DNA of 64,000 nt from Comamonas terrigena NBRC 13299 (GTDB lineage Bacteria > Pseudomonadota > Gammaproteobacteria > Burkholderiales > Burkholderiaceae_C), in contig NZ_AP019749.1 in NCBI RefSeq assembly GCF_006740045.1, positions 3,243,001 through 3,307,000 on the forward strand, given 5' to 3'. The notes under the pieces were generated by a model. The model was not told where the DNA came from. It worked only from the letters and a program-made list of their open reading frames with translations, and did no database searches. Shown here one piece after another: positions 44,757 to 53,865 of the stretch (within the stretch, counting starts at the first letter, position 1; the number at the start of each line of letters is the position of its first letter). The position numbers were made by a program, and so were the translations under genes.

Positions 44757-45545
44757 TCAGGGCTGGACGCCGTCCGGCGCGGCCTTGGGGGCGACCACCG
44801 ATGGGGCGGCATCCGATGGGGCGGCACCCGACGGTGCAGGCGCTGGCGGCGTGGCCGCCACCGGCAGTGGGCGCGAGGCATCCCACAGGTCCTCCATCAG
44901 CATGTCTTCCAGCGGTGCGCGGCAGGCCCACTTTTCCTGCTGCAGCATGGGCTCGGCGTAATAGGCATCCACCGGCCCCAGGCACAACACGCCCAGCGGG
45001 TGGGCGCCTTCGGGCATCTGCAGCAGCCGGGCCAGTTCCTGGGGGTCGAAGATCGACACCCAGCCCAGGCCCAGGCCTTCGGCCCGCGCGGCCAGCCACA
45101 TGTTCTGGATGGCGCAGGCGGTGCTGGCAATGTCCATCTCCGGCAAGGTGCGGCGGCCGAAGATGTGCGCCTCGCGGCCCGGCGGCATGGCCACGACCAG
45201 CACCTCGGCCGCATCCAGCACGCCCTGCACCTTCAGCTTCATGAAGTCTTCTTCGCGCACGCCCAGGGCCTGGGCAGTGCGCAGACGTTCCTGCTCCACC
45301 AGCGCATGGATGCCCTGGCGCAGCGCCGGACTGCGCACGCGCAGAAAGCGCCACGGCTGCATGAAGCCCACGCTGGGCGCATGGTGCGCGGCACGCAGCA
45401 GGCGCAGCAGCACGTCTTCGGCCACCGTGCCGCCGGCAAAGTGGCGCATGTCCCGGCGCTCATAGATCGCACGGTAGACGGCGGCACGCTCGGCCTCGGT
45501 GAACGGCGTGGCCGCAATGGTGGGGGTGGTGGGAGCTTCAGACAT
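44757..45545 (-). CDS. bluB: 5,6-dimethylbenzimidazole synthase
   Basis: The 262-residue flavin-destroying nitroreductase-family enzyme makes DMB from reduced FMN. Family motifs are YERRDMRHFAGGTVAEDVLL, AAHHAPSVGFMQPWRFL and IQNMWLAARAEGLGLGWVSI. The C-terminal 35 residues are an Ala/Pro-rich tail with repeated AAPSD-like units, which BluB enzymes do not need. ATG 45545 lacks a strong ribosome-binding site. It stands with cobT and cobU in lower-ligand assembly. Confidence 0.92.
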   Translation of the reverse strand: MSEAPTTPTIAATPFTEAERAAVYRAIYERRDMRHFAGGTVAEDVLLRLLRAAHHAPSVGFMQPWRFLRVRSPALRQGIHALVEQERLRTAQALGVREEDFMKLKVQGVLDAAEVLVVAMPPGREAHIFGRRTLPEMDIASTACAIQNMWLAARAEGLGLGWVSIFDPQELARLLQMPEGAHPLGVLCLGPVDAYYAEPMLQQEKWACRAPLEDMLMEDLWDASRPLPVAATPPAPAPSGAAPSDAAPSVVAPKAAPDGVQP

Positions 45546-45653
45546 AGGGGGATTGTGGGCCTTTGGCGCAGCGACAGCCAGCGGCAGCGGCGCAAGACCC
45601 GGGCAGCGCAAAAAATGCTGCACTGCGGCCGGATGCTGCGCCGCTGGCGGCGT

Positions 45654-46223
45654 TCAGTCCTCGATGCCGCGCTGCGCCGGCACGCCCGCCTGGAAGGCGT
45701 GCTTGATCAGCTTCATCTCGGTCACGGTGTCGGCAAGGTCGATGATTTCCTGGGGACAGCGGCGGCCGGTCAGGCAGACATGCACGTCCTTGGGGCGATT
45801 GCGCAGGGTCTCCAGCACATCTTCCAGCGGCAGCCAGCCGTAGATCAGCGGGTAGGTGATTTCGTCCAGCACCACGAGGAAGAACTCGCCCGAGAGGATG
45901 TCGGCCTTGGCCTTTTCCCAGCCATCGCGCGCCAGCTGGCCCGATTGCTCCAGGTCCTTGCTCTTCCAGCTGAAGCCGTCCCCCAGGCCCACCACGGGCA
46001 GGTCCACGCGGTCGGCCAGGCGGTGTTCGCCAAAGCGGGCGGTCGGCACCTTCATGAACTGGTAGACCTTGACGGCCTTGCCCCGGCCGGTGGCGCGGAA
46101 GGCCAGGCCGAAGGCGGCCGTGCTTTTGCCCTTGCCGTCACCGGTGTTGACGATGACCAGACCGCGGCGTTCGCCCTCGGGCTTTTCGTAAGGCTTTTCG
46201 GAAGGAGGTGTTTCGATTTGCAT
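45654..46223 (-). CDS. cobO: Corrinoid adenosyltransferase CobO/BtuR
   Basis: The 189-residue ATP:cob(I)alamin adenosyltransferase has the P-loop VNTGDGKGKSTAAFGLAFR. It also has VYQFMKVPTARFGEH, VLDEITYPLIYGWL and the final VTEMKLIKHAFQAGVPAQRGIE typical of the CobA/CobO family. It is the first gene after a terminator and so starts a second transcription unit, though no strong ribosome-binding site is visible. Confidence 0.94.
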   Translation of the reverse strand: MQIETPPSEKPYEKPEGERRGLVIVNTGDGKGKSTAAFGLAFRATGRGKAVKVYQFMKVPTARFGEHRLADRVDLPVVGLGDGFSWKSKDLEQSGQLARDGWEKAKADILSGEFFLVVLDEITYPLIYGWLPLEDVLETLRNRPKDVHVCLTGRRCPQEIIDLADTVTEMKLIKHAFQAGVPAQRGIED

Positions 46224-46260
46224 AAGGCGAGAGTGGACGTTCAAGGTCCGGGAGATTCCC

Positions 46261-46284
46261 AAAAAAGGGGCCACCGCGGTGGCC
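46261..46284 (-). terminator. Terminator between cbiM-like gene and cobO
   Basis: On the minus strand GGGCCACC-GC-GGTGGCCC forms a strong stem followed by six T. It lies about 40 bases after the cbiM-like stop and divides the cluster. Confidence 0.85.
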
Positions 46285-46324
46285 CACGAGCAGGCAGCCG
46301 GCGCCAGCGGGCCGGTCAGCCGAG

Positions 46325-47002
46325 TCAGGCGGCCTGGTACATGCGGCGCTCCACCAGGGCGCTGCCCTGCAGGCGCTGCCAGGCCTTGGCGATGGCCAAC
46401 ACGCCCAGGTCGATCAGGGGCTCCAGCAGCACCACTGTCATATAGGCGCCGCCAAAGCGGCCGATGTCCGCCAGATTGGCGGCGCCGGCACCCTGGCCAT
46501 AGATGGCCCAGAAGCCCACCCACAGCACGATGCCGCCCTGGTAGGCCACCGACAGCTTGAAGGTCTGGGCGTAGCCCAGGTCCACATAGGCCATGTCGGC
46601 GGGGATCACCCGGCGCGCCAGCGCGGCCGTGGCGAACAGCGGCACCAGCAAGGTGGTCACGTTCATGCCGTACTGCGGCAGGTCCTGGGGCGCAAAGAAC
46701 AGGCTCTGCACCAGCAGGCCCGCCGCCAGCCCGATCGCCGCCGGTGCGGCGCCGAAGATCAGCAGCAAGGTGGTACCCAGGATCAGGTGCACCTCCGACA
46801 CGCCCACGGGGTGGTGCGGGAACACCTCGAAGAAGGCGAACACCAGCGCAGCGGCCACGGCCGAGCGCAGCAGCAGCGCCGACGGGCCGTTGTGCCGCAG
46901 CATGTCCCACGCCAGTTTGGCGGTGTAGCCCAGCGCGGCCGTGGCCGTGGCATAACTCAGCAGCATCTTGCTTCCATCCACCAGTCCCGGTTCGATATGC
47001 AT
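46325..47002 (-). CDS. CbiM-like ECF permease, probable cobalt uptake
   Basis: The 225-residue protein has six or seven membrane helices. The N-terminus MHIEPGLVDGSKMLLSYATA keeps the Met-His start whose amino group and histidine bind metal in CbiM. EVHLILGTTLLLIFGAAPAAIG is a family stretch. AAGGAG precedes ATG 47002. No cbiN, cbiQ or cbiO gene is present, so it may work alone or with other ECF parts. Cobalt as substrate is inferred from the cluster. Confidence 0.82.
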   Translation of the reverse strand: MHIEPGLVDGSKMLLSYATATAALGYTAKLAWDMLRHNGPSALLLRSAVAAALVFAFFEVFPHHPVGVSEVHLILGTTLLLIFGAAPAAIGLAAGLLVQSLFFAPQDLPQYGMNVTTLLVPLFATAALARRVIPADMAYVDLGYAQTFKLSVAYQGGIVLWVGFWAIYGQGAGAANLADIGRFGGAYMTVVLLEPLIDLGVLAIAKAWQRLQGSALVERRMYQAA

Positions 47003-47061
47003 GGCAGGTCTCCTTCCAAGGGGCATTGCGGGCAATGCAGGTTAAAAAATCGGTGCGTCCA

Positions 47062-47847
47062 TCAGCGCGGCAGCGCTATCCACAGGTCTTCCACCTGGCA
47101 AATGCGGATGCGGTGGTCGAACACGGCTTCCAGTGCCGCGTGGGTCTCGGGGGCGTGGCAGGCACCGTGGTGCACCACCTGCCCGGCCGCCATCACCACC
47201 ATCTCATCGGCCAGCAAGGCAAACGAGAGCTCGTGCAGCACGCTGACCACCGTGGTGCCCTGCGCCACCAGGGCGCGCACGGCGTGCATCCAGTCGGTCT
47301 GGTGCGGCGGGTCCAGATTGGCCAGCGGCTCATCCATCAGCAGCACGCTGGCTTGCACGGCCATGGCCCGGGCCAGCAGCACCCGCTGGCGCTCGCCGCC
47401 CGAGAGTTCGGCCACCGGACGGTGGCGCCATTCCCAGGCCTGTGTCTGGCGCAGGCAGTGCTCCACGATCGCGTGGTCCGCGCTGTTGGGCGCAGCCAGC
47501 CAGGACTGGTGCGGCAGGCGGCCCAGCAGGGCCACGTCCAGCACGGTCAGGTCTTCGGTGACCACCTCGCCCTGGCCCAGCCAGGCCAGGGTCTGGGCGC
47601 GCTGCCGGCGCGGCCAGCTGTGCAGCGGCCGGCCCTGCAGCGCCACCTGGCCCTGCAGGCTGTGCGCGGGCCACAGACCGCTGAGCACCTTCAGCAGGCT
47701 GGACTTGCCGGCACCGTTGGGGCCGACGATGCTGGTCCAGCGCCCCTGGGTGAAGTCCACGGACAGGTCCCGCAGAATGGGTTGGGCGTGCACGCTGGCG
47801 TGGATCCGGTGCGCGCTGAGGGCCAGGTTCGGCGACTGGGACGGCAT
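47062..47847 (-). CDS. btuD: Vitamin B12 ABC transporter ATPase BtuD
   Basis: The 261-residue ABC ATPase of the BtuCD-F type has Walker A at SIVGPNGAGKSSLLK, signature AELSGGERQRVLLARAM and Walker B VLLMDEPLANLD, with the switch histidine in SVLHELSFAL. ATG 47847 overlaps the btuC stop (TGATG). It energises uptake of corrinoids across the inner membrane. Confidence 0.93.
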   Translation of the reverse strand: MPSQSPNLALSAHRIHASVHAQPILRDLSVDFTQGRWTSIVGPNGAGKSSLLKVLSGLWPAHSLQGQVALQGRPLHSWPRRQRAQTLAWLGQGEVVTEDLTVLDVALLGRLPHQSWLAAPNSADHAIVEHCLRQTQAWEWRHRPVAELSGGERQRVLLARAMAVQASVLLMDEPLANLDPPHQTDWMHAVRALVAQGTTVVSVLHELSFALLADEMVVMAAGQVVHHGACHAPETHAALEAVFDHRIRICQVEDLWIALPR

Positions 47848-48896
47848 CACATCGCCCCCCCTGCACGCGTGCTGCGGTGCATGCGCCACAGCAGGTAGCT
47901 GCCGCCCAGGGCCGCGGTGAGCACGCCCACGGGCAGCTCCTGTGGCGCCACCAGCCAGCGCGCCAGGATGTCGGCCGCCAGCAGCAGCACGCCCCCCATG
48001 GCGGCGGCCAGCAAGGTGCTGCGGCCATGGCCCACACGCACCAGGCTGCGCACCAGGTGCGGGGCCGCCAGGCCCACAAAGGCAATCAGACCGGTCTGGG
48101 CCACCGAGGTGCCGGTGGCCAGCGCCAGCACCGCGACCAGGCCATAGCGCAGCTGCGCCAGCGGCAGGCCCAGGCTGGCGGCCGTGGCCTCACCCAGGGT
48201 CAGCCCGTCCAGCACGCGGGCGCAGGCCCAGGTGGCCAGGCCGCACACCAGCAGCACCGCGGCCATCAGCACGCAGCCTTCCCAGCCCACAAAGGCGGAG
48301 GTCCCCAGGGTGAAGGCCTGCATGGCCTGCAGGATGTCGGGGTGGCGCAGCTCCAGCAGGTCACGCACAGCACCCAGCACCACGCCCACGATCACGCCGG
48401 CCAGCAGCAGGCGCAGCGTGTTCTGCACATTGCGCGCCAGCACCACGGTCAGCGCCACGGCGCAGGCGGCGCCGACAAAGGCCATGCCGGTCATGCCCAG
48501 GCGGTACAGCAGGTTCAGGCTGGTCACCGACGAGCCCATCAGCACCAGACCCACGGCACTGCCCAGCGAAGCGCCGGAGGCGCTGCCCAGCAGGTAGGGG
48601 TCGGCCAGCGGATTGCGGAACAGCCCTTGCGCCACCGCGCCGGCCAGGCCCAGCAATGCGCCGGCCAGCCACGCCCCCAGGGAGCGCGGCAGGCGGATGT
48701 CCACAACGATCTGCCATGACACCGGGTCGTCTCGCATGCGCAGCACGCTTTCCCAGCCGGTGCTGCCCACGCTGGCGCCCCCCATCAGCAGGACGACGGT
48801 CAGCGCCAGCAGCACCAGGGCCAGCACGGTGCTGCGGCGCTGGCCCGGGGCATGGGCGTGCCGGTGCGCGGAAGAAGACGGCAGAGGCTGCACCAT
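47847..48896 (-). CDS. btuC: Vitamin B12 ABC transporter permease BtuC
   Basis: The 349-residue FecCD-family permease has about ten helices. Motifs are RLPRSLGAWLAGALLGLAGA, FRNPLADPYLLGSASGASLG and GLIAFVGLAAPHLVRSLV. A polar, His-rich N-terminal 20 residues precede the first helix. ATG 48896 overlaps the btuF stop, so btuF-btuC-btuD are translationally coupled. Confidence 0.93.
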   Translation of the reverse strand: MVQPLPSSSAHRHAHAPGQRRSTVLALVLLALTVVLLMGGASVGSTGWESVLRMRDDPVSWQIVVDIRLPRSLGAWLAGALLGLAGAVAQGLFRNPLADPYLLGSASGASLGSAVGLVLMGSSVTSLNLLYRLGMTGMAFVGAACAVALTVVLARNVQNTLRLLLAGVIVGVVLGAVRDLLELRHPDILQAMQAFTLGTSAFVGWEGCVLMAAVLLVCGLATWACARVLDGLTLGEATAASLGLPLAQLRYGLVAVLALATGTSVAQTGLIAFVGLAAPHLVRSLVRVGHGRSTLLAAAMGGVLLLAADILARWLVAPQELPVGVLTAALGGSYLLWRMHRSTRAGGAM

Positions 48897-49897
48897 CAGC
48901 GGTTCCCCCCCGAGGCCGGCGCTTTGGGCGCCTTGTCGATCAGGCAGCGCGCAATCAGCTGCGCCGCTTCGGCCATGCGCGGGCCGGGGCGCACGATGAC
49001 ATTGGATTCCTGTTCGCTGAATGTGCACACCTGGTTGCCGCGCACGGCCTTGAGGCTGTTCCAGCCGGGGTAGCTGGTGGCCACCTGCATGCTGCGGTTG
49101 CCCAGCATGATCACATCGGGCTGGGCGCGCAGCAGGAATTCGGGGCTCAGGCGCGGGAACGGACCCAGATCGGCCGGCACCACATTGCGCACGCCCAGCT
49201 GGGTCAGCGTTTCACCGATGAAGGACTGGGGCCCTGCCGCATACGGGCCGCGGCTCACTTCAAAGTACACACGCACCTGCTTGGCGCTGTCCGGCATCTG
49301 CCGGGCAATGTCGGCCACACCGGTCTGCAGTTCGCGCCAGACCCGGTCGGCGCCCTGGGCCTGGTGCACGCCCAGCAGCCGGCCGAGTTTGTCCAGCACC
49401 TGGTGCACGCCGGCCTGCGATTTCACTTCCAGCGCAGCAACCTTGATGCCCAGCGACTCCAGACGCTCCGCCACCTTGGAGGCGTTGGACAGCAGCACCA
49501 GATCGGGCTTGAGGGCGACGATGGATTCCACGCTGGGGTCCAGCCCGCCGCCCACTACGGGCAGCTTCTGCACCGAGGCCGGCCAGTCCGAGTAGCGGTC
49601 CACGCCCACCAGCCGGTCGCACAGGCCCAGGGCGCAGGTGCTTTCGGTCAGCGACGGCAGCAGGCTGACGATGCGCTGCGGCGGCTTGGCCAGTTGCACG
49701 GTCTTGCCCCGGTCATCGGTGATGGGCAGTGGCGCCAGGCGCGCACTTTCCGCCAGCGGCGGCGGCACGGCAGCGGCCTGTACGGGCATGGACGGCAGCG
49801 CCGCCCACAGGACCAGGCAGGCGATGGCCGCTGCACGGTGGCGCAATCCCTGGGCCGCGACGCGCAGCAGTGCCATGGAAGAAGCCATCCCGGTCAT
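48896..49897 (-). CDS. btuF: Vitamin B12-binding protein BtuF
   Basis: The 333-residue periplasmic binding protein has a signal peptide (RHRAAAIACLVLWAALPSMPVQAA). Class III binding-protein motifs are PQRIVSLLPSLTESTCALG, LVGVDRYSDWP and IVALKPDLVLLSN. ATG 49897 overlaps the cobU stop (ATGA); ATG 49888 and 49876 are also in frame. It delivers corrinoids to BtuCD. Confidence 0.92.
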   Translation of the reverse strand: MTGMASSMALLRVAAQGLRHRAAAIACLVLWAALPSMPVQAAAVPPPLAESARLAPLPITDDRGKTVQLAKPPQRIVSLLPSLTESTCALGLCDRLVGVDRYSDWPASVQKLPVVGGGLDPSVESIVALKPDLVLLSNASKVAERLESLGIKVAALEVKSQAGVHQVLDKLGRLLGVHQAQGADRVWRELQTGVADIARQMPDSAKQVRVYFEVSRGPYAAGPQSFIGETLTQLGVRNVVPADLGPFPRLSPEFLLRAQPDVIMLGNRSMQVATSYPGWNSLKAVRGNQVCTFSEQESNVIVRPGPRMAEAAQLIARCLIDKAPKAPASGGNR

Positions 49898-50487
49898 TTC
49901 AGCTGCAGCGGCAAACCCGCGGCCATCAGGGTCACGCGGCTGCAGGCAGCGGCCACGTCCTGGTTCAACACCCCGAGCGCATCGACAAAGGCGCGCACCT
50001 CGCGCCCCATGGGGATCACGCCCAGCCCGATCTCGTTGCCCACCAGCACCACCGGGCCGGGGCAGTGCGCCAGCACCTGCAGCAACCGGCTGCGCTGTGC
50101 ACCCCAGTCCGGCGATGGCTCTGCGGACGTGGAGGACGCGGCGGCCTCCATGGGCATCATCCAGTTGGTCAGCCACATGGTCAGACAGTCCACCACCACC
50201 AGCGTCCGGGGGCTGCTGTGGGCCTGCAGGGCCTGGGCCAGCTGCAGCGGCGCTTCCACCGTCTGCATGCCCGGGACGCGCGCGGCCCGGTCCACCTGGT
50301 GGCGGGCAATGCGGGCGCGCATCTCGTCGTCCAAGGCCTGGCCGGTGGCTAGGTAGGTGGCGCTGCGCCCGGGTGCGGCATCCAGCCAGTCACGCGCAGC
50401 CTGTTCTGCACGGCGGGTCTTGCCACTTTTCTGGCCGCCCAGGATGAGTTCCTGCCAGGCCACGGGGGAAGAAAGGGAATCGCTCAT
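49894..50487 (-). CDS. cobU: Adenosylcobinamide kinase/guanylyltransferase
   Basis: The 197-residue bifunctional enzyme phosphorylates and guanylylates cobinamide. The P-loop is LILGGQKSGKTRRAEQAA. Later motifs are VVVDCLTMWLTNWM, VLVGNEIGLGVIPMG and VLNQDVAAACSRVTLMAAG. It follows cobB after 11 bases and overlaps btuF. Its presence with BtuFCD fits scavenging of cobinamide. Confidence 0.94.
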   Translation of the reverse strand: MSDSLSSPVAWQELILGGQKSGKTRRAEQAARDWLDAAPGRSATYLATGQALDDEMRARIARHQVDRAARVPGMQTVEAPLQLAQALQAHSSPRTLVVVDCLTMWLTNWMMPMEAAASSTSAEPSPDWGAQRSRLLQVLAHCPGPVVLVGNEIGLGVIPMGREVRAFVDALGVLNQDVAAACSRVTLMAAGLPLQLK

Positions 50488-50498
50488 GGTGGCGTGGA

Positions 50499-51908
50499 TT
50501 ATGAAAGCTCTGCCGGCCCGTCCCAGCACACCGGCTCGGCCCCCAGCAAGGCGGCCACCGCACGCGGGTGCGAAGGGAACCAGGCGTGGAAGTAGCTGGC
50601 GTGTACGCTGCCTTGGCGATAGACCGCCTCGCCCTTGCCGGGCTCCACCGGCTGGCGTGCACGGCTGGTGCGCCCGACCTCCGCTGCGCTGCAGTCAAAG
50701 CGCGAGTAGTGGAAGGTGTGGCCGCGCAGCACGCTGCCTTGCAGCACGCATTGCTGCATGCCCAGCCCGGCCAGCCGGGTCTGCATCTGTGCCGTGCCCG
50801 GCAGGATGTCCCACAGCGGCCGGGATTGCCCTTGCGCATCGGTGATCTGCCGGCCCAGGGCCAGCATGCCGCCGCATTCGGCCCACACCGCCTTGCCTGC
50901 GGCCACGTGGGCGCGCAGATCGGCCTGCAGCCCGGTGTTGGCGGCCAGCTTGCCGGCATGCAGTTCCGGATAGCCGCCGGGCAGCCACAGGGCATCGCAG
51001 GGCGGCAGGCCTTCGCCGGCCAGCGGCGAGAAAAATGCCAGATTGGCCCCCATGGCCTGCAGGCAGTCCAGGTTGGCGGGGTAGATGAAGCTGAAGGCCG
51101 CATCGCTGGCCACGGCCACCGTGCGCCCCTGCAGCCAGGGCTGCAGCGCCTGCTGTCCGGTCGGCGGCTGGGCCGCGGCGGCGGCGGGGAATTCCACGCT
51201 CCAGCGTTGCCAGGCGGCCCAGTCCATCTGGCCCAGGGGGGTGTCGGCCAGCTGGTCGGCGGCGGCGTTCAGCCGCGCCATGGCATCGGGCAGCTCGTGC
51301 GCGGCCACCAGGCCCAGGTGGCGTTCCGGCAGCAGCTGTGCATCCCTGCCCTGGCCGATGCGCGCCAGCGCGCCCAGCCACAGATCGGGTTCGCGCAGGC
51401 TGGTCTGCAGCATCTGCGCATGCATGCCGGTGGCCACGCGGTTGGCCAGCACCCCGGCCCACGGCACCTCCGGCTGGTACTGCCGCATGCCCAGCACCAG
51501 GGCACCAAACGAGCCGGCCATCGCGCCCGCATCCACCACCAGCAGCACGGGCACGCCCAGTTGCTGGGCCAGATCCGCTGCGGTCGGGCTGCCGTCGAAC
51601 AGGCCCATCACCCCTTCGATCAGGATGACGTCGGCCTCGCCGGCTGCGGCATGCAGGCGGGCCCGGACCTCGTCCATGCCCACCATCCAGCCGTCCAGGT
51701 TGTGCACCGGCGCACCGCTGGCCAGCTGGTGCCAGTAGGGGTCCAGAAAATCCGGGCCACACTTGAACACGCGCACCGTGCGCCCCTGGCGGGAGTGCCA
51801 GCGCGCCAGCGCGGCGGTCACGGTGGTCTTGCCCTGGCCCGAGGCTGGGGCCGCCACCAACACGGCCACGCAGCGGCGCGCAGCTTGGGCGGAAGTTTCA
51901 GTCAACAT
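50499..51908 (-). CDS. cobB: Cobyrinate a,c-diamide synthase
   Basis: The 469-residue CobB/CbiA amidase has the N-terminal ATP loop VLVAAPASGQGKTTVTAAL. VFKCGPDFLDPYWH and EGVMGLFDGSPTAADLA are family signatures. The glutaminase domain has the cysteine in AECGGMLALG and a C-terminal histidine region HASYFHAWF. It lies 25 bases after btuB. This step belongs to ring modification, so its presence in a cluster without ring-building genes is notable; it may amidate imported precursors. Confidence 0.94.
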   Translation of the reverse strand: MLTETSAQAARRCVAVLVAAPASGQGKTTVTAALARWHSRQGRTVRVFKCGPDFLDPYWHQLASGAPVHNLDGWMVGMDEVRARLHAAAGEADVILIEGVMGLFDGSPTAADLAQQLGVPVLLVVDAGAMAGSFGALVLGMRQYQPEVPWAGVLANRVATGMHAQMLQTSLREPDLWLGALARIGQGRDAQLLPERHLGLVAAHELPDAMARLNAAADQLADTPLGQMDWAAWQRWSVEFPAAAAAQPPTGQQALQPWLQGRTVAVASDAAFSFIYPANLDCLQAMGANLAFFSPLAGEGLPPCDALWLPGGYPELHAGKLAANTGLQADLRAHVAAGKAVWAECGGMLALGRQITDAQGQSRPLWDILPGTAQMQTRLAGLGMQQCVLQGSVLRGHTFHYSRFDCSAAEVGRTSRARQPVEPGKGEAVYRQGSVHASYFHAWFPSHPRAVAALLGAEPVCWDGPAELS

Positions 51909-51933
51909 GCATGCTTTCCGGCGGCCCCGGCGG

Positions 51934-53808
51934 TCAGCGGGGCAGCCATTTCAGACCCACCCAGAAGGTGCGGCCCGGCGTGGCGTAATCCTGGGCCAAG
52001 GTATAGGCCCGGTCCATCAGGTTGTCGATGCGTGCGGTCAGGGTCAGGTCCCTGGCCACCTGCGTGGAGGCCGACAGGTTGAACAGGGTGTAGCCACCCA
52101 GGCTCATGACCTGCTCGTCCTTGGCGTTGTAGCGGCGGCTGGCCGCCTGCATTTCCCCACCCAGTGTCCACCCGTGCACGGCGGCATCCACTCCCAGGGT
52201 GGCAAACCGGCGCGAGCGGCGTTCCAGCAGCTTGCCGGTGGCCTCGTTCGTGGGGTTCTGGAAATCCACGGAGCCATACCATTTCAGTCGACCGGTGCGG
52301 TAGGCCCCGGTCAGGGTGATGCCCTGCAACTGCGCACGCTCCACGTTCACATAGCAGGACGTCTTGCCGCAGCTGCCCAGGCCTTTTTCATAGGACACCA
52401 GGTTCTGCAGCTTGTTGCGGTACAGCGTCACTCCCAGGTGATTGCCCTGGTCGGCCCAGCGCAGACCAATTTCCTTGTTCAGGCTTTCCTCGGGGGCCAG
52501 TGCCGGATCGCCATAGTCCGAAAAGCGCTGATACAGGCTGGGCACGCGAAAGCCGGTCGAGGTGGAGGCGGTAGCGCGCCACTGGGGTGCAAACGCCCAG
52601 GCGTAGCCGATGCCGCCGGTGTTCTTGCGGCCGAAGTCGCTGTCCTCGTCGCTGCGGGCATTCAGCTGCACGCTGTGGGCACCGAATTTGGCGCCGTAGC
52701 CGATGGCCACGCCGGTCTGGTCGCGGTCCTTGTGGCTGGTGTTTTTCAGGCCGGTGTTCTCCAGCGTGTCTTCGCGCCGCTCCAGCGCCAGGCTCAAGGT
52801 GCCGGGGCCCAGCAGCCACTCGTTCTGCAGCAGCATGGTACGCAGCCGGGTTTCGGCTTCGTAGGTGCTGGTGCCCGAGGTCTCGTAGCGGTTGGTGGAT
52901 TCGCTGACGGACAGGCGCGTGCGAAAGCGCTCCGTCCACTGGGCGGTCCAGCTCAGGCCATAGGCATCCAGCGCGCGCAGGCCGCGGTCGTCCTTGACCG
53001 ACTTGCTGGCGTCATACCCGGCATTGGTGCGGCTGGTCAGGGCCGTCAGCTCCAGGCGCTGGTCGGCATTCAGTTGCAGCCCCACGCGGGCGTTGGCCGA
53101 TTTGCGTGTGTAGCCGTCACGGTCTTCGTTGTGCACGCCGCGGTTCTTGGAATCGAAGCCATGGCTTTCGGCATAGGACAGGCCCAGCGCGTAATCCACC
53201 ATGCCCTGGGCGCCGCTGATGCCGGCCTCGGCCTTGCGGCTGCCGTACTCGCCGGCCCCCACGCCCACAAAGGGCTGCACGCCGGCGGTTCCGCGCTTGG
53301 TGAACACCTGCACCACACCCGCCAGCGCGTCCGAGCCATAGACCGCGCCCGCCGGGCCGCGCAGCACTTCGATGCGCTCGATCAGGTCCACCGGAAGGGA
53401 TTCCCACTGCGCTCCGCCGGAGCCGTTCTGCACATCGACACGGATGCCGTCGATATAGACCGCCGTGTGCTGCTTGCTGGCGCCGCGCAGGTAGAGACCG
53501 GTTTCGGTGCCGGGGCCGCCGTTGCGGGTGATCTGCACGCCGGGCAGCTTGGCCATCACGTCTTCCAGCGACCGGCCGGCCTGCTGGTCCAACTGGTCGC
53601 GGTCGATGACCGTCATGTCCGCAATCACATCCGACAGGCGCTGCTCGCTGCGCGTGGCGGCCACCACGGTCTCCTCCAGCGTGGCGCGTGCAGAGGGGCT
53701 CTCCTGGGCCTGGGCGGCTGCCGCCACAGCGCACAACACGGCCGCCGACACGGCAGACCACGGCAAGGCGGGCGCCACGGCACCGGCCTTCAAAACATTC
53801 GAGAACAT
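51934..53808 (-). CDS. btuB: TonB-dependent vitamin B12 receptor
   Basis: The 624-residue outer-membrane receptor has a signal peptide ending AAAAQAQ. A TonB box (ETVVAATR) follows, then the plug domain (DVIADMTVIDRDQLDQQAG, LEDVMAKLPGVQI, GLYLRGASKQHTAVYIDGI). The 22-strand barrel ends in an aromatic-containing strand, TFWVGLKWLPR. It is the first gene of the cobalamin operon and is controlled by the riboswitch at 53866-54102. ATG 53808 is chosen; an upstream GTG 53820 is in frame. Confidence 0.94.
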   Translation of the reverse strand: MFSNVLKAGAVAPALPWSAVSAAVLCAVAAAAQAQESPSARATLEETVVAATRSEQRLSDVIADMTVIDRDQLDQQAGRSLEDVMAKLPGVQITRNGGPGTETGLYLRGASKQHTAVYIDGIRVDVQNGSGGAQWESLPVDLIERIEVLRGPAGAVYGSDALAGVVQVFTKRGTAGVQPFVGVGAGEYGSRKAEAGISGAQGMVDYALGLSYAESHGFDSKNRGVHNEDRDGYTRKSANARVGLQLNADQRLELTALTSRTNAGYDASKSVKDDRGLRALDAYGLSWTAQWTERFRTRLSVSESTNRYETSGTSTYEAETRLRTMLLQNEWLLGPGTLSLALERREDTLENTGLKNTSHKDRDQTGVAIGYGAKFGAHSVQLNARSDEDSDFGRKNTGGIGYAWAFAPQWRATASTSTGFRVPSLYQRFSDYGDPALAPEESLNKEIGLRWADQGNHLGVTLYRNKLQNLVSYEKGLGSCGKTSCYVNVERAQLQGITLTGAYRTGRLKWYGSVDFQNPTNEATGKLLERRSRRFATLGVDAAVHGWTLGGEMQAASRRYNAKDEQVMSLGGYTLFNLSASTQVARDLTLTARIDNLMDRAYTLAQDYATPGRTFWVGLKWLPR

Positions 53809-53865
53809 GAGAAAAAACACCTAGTCGCCCGTACCAGCCTCCCCGCCAGTGATGGGCAAAACCAT

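Noticed and set aside
46224..46910. Upstream extension of the cobO frame
   Set aside because: It runs through a strong terminator and overlaps the cbiM-like gene in another frame; cobO homologues start near 46223.
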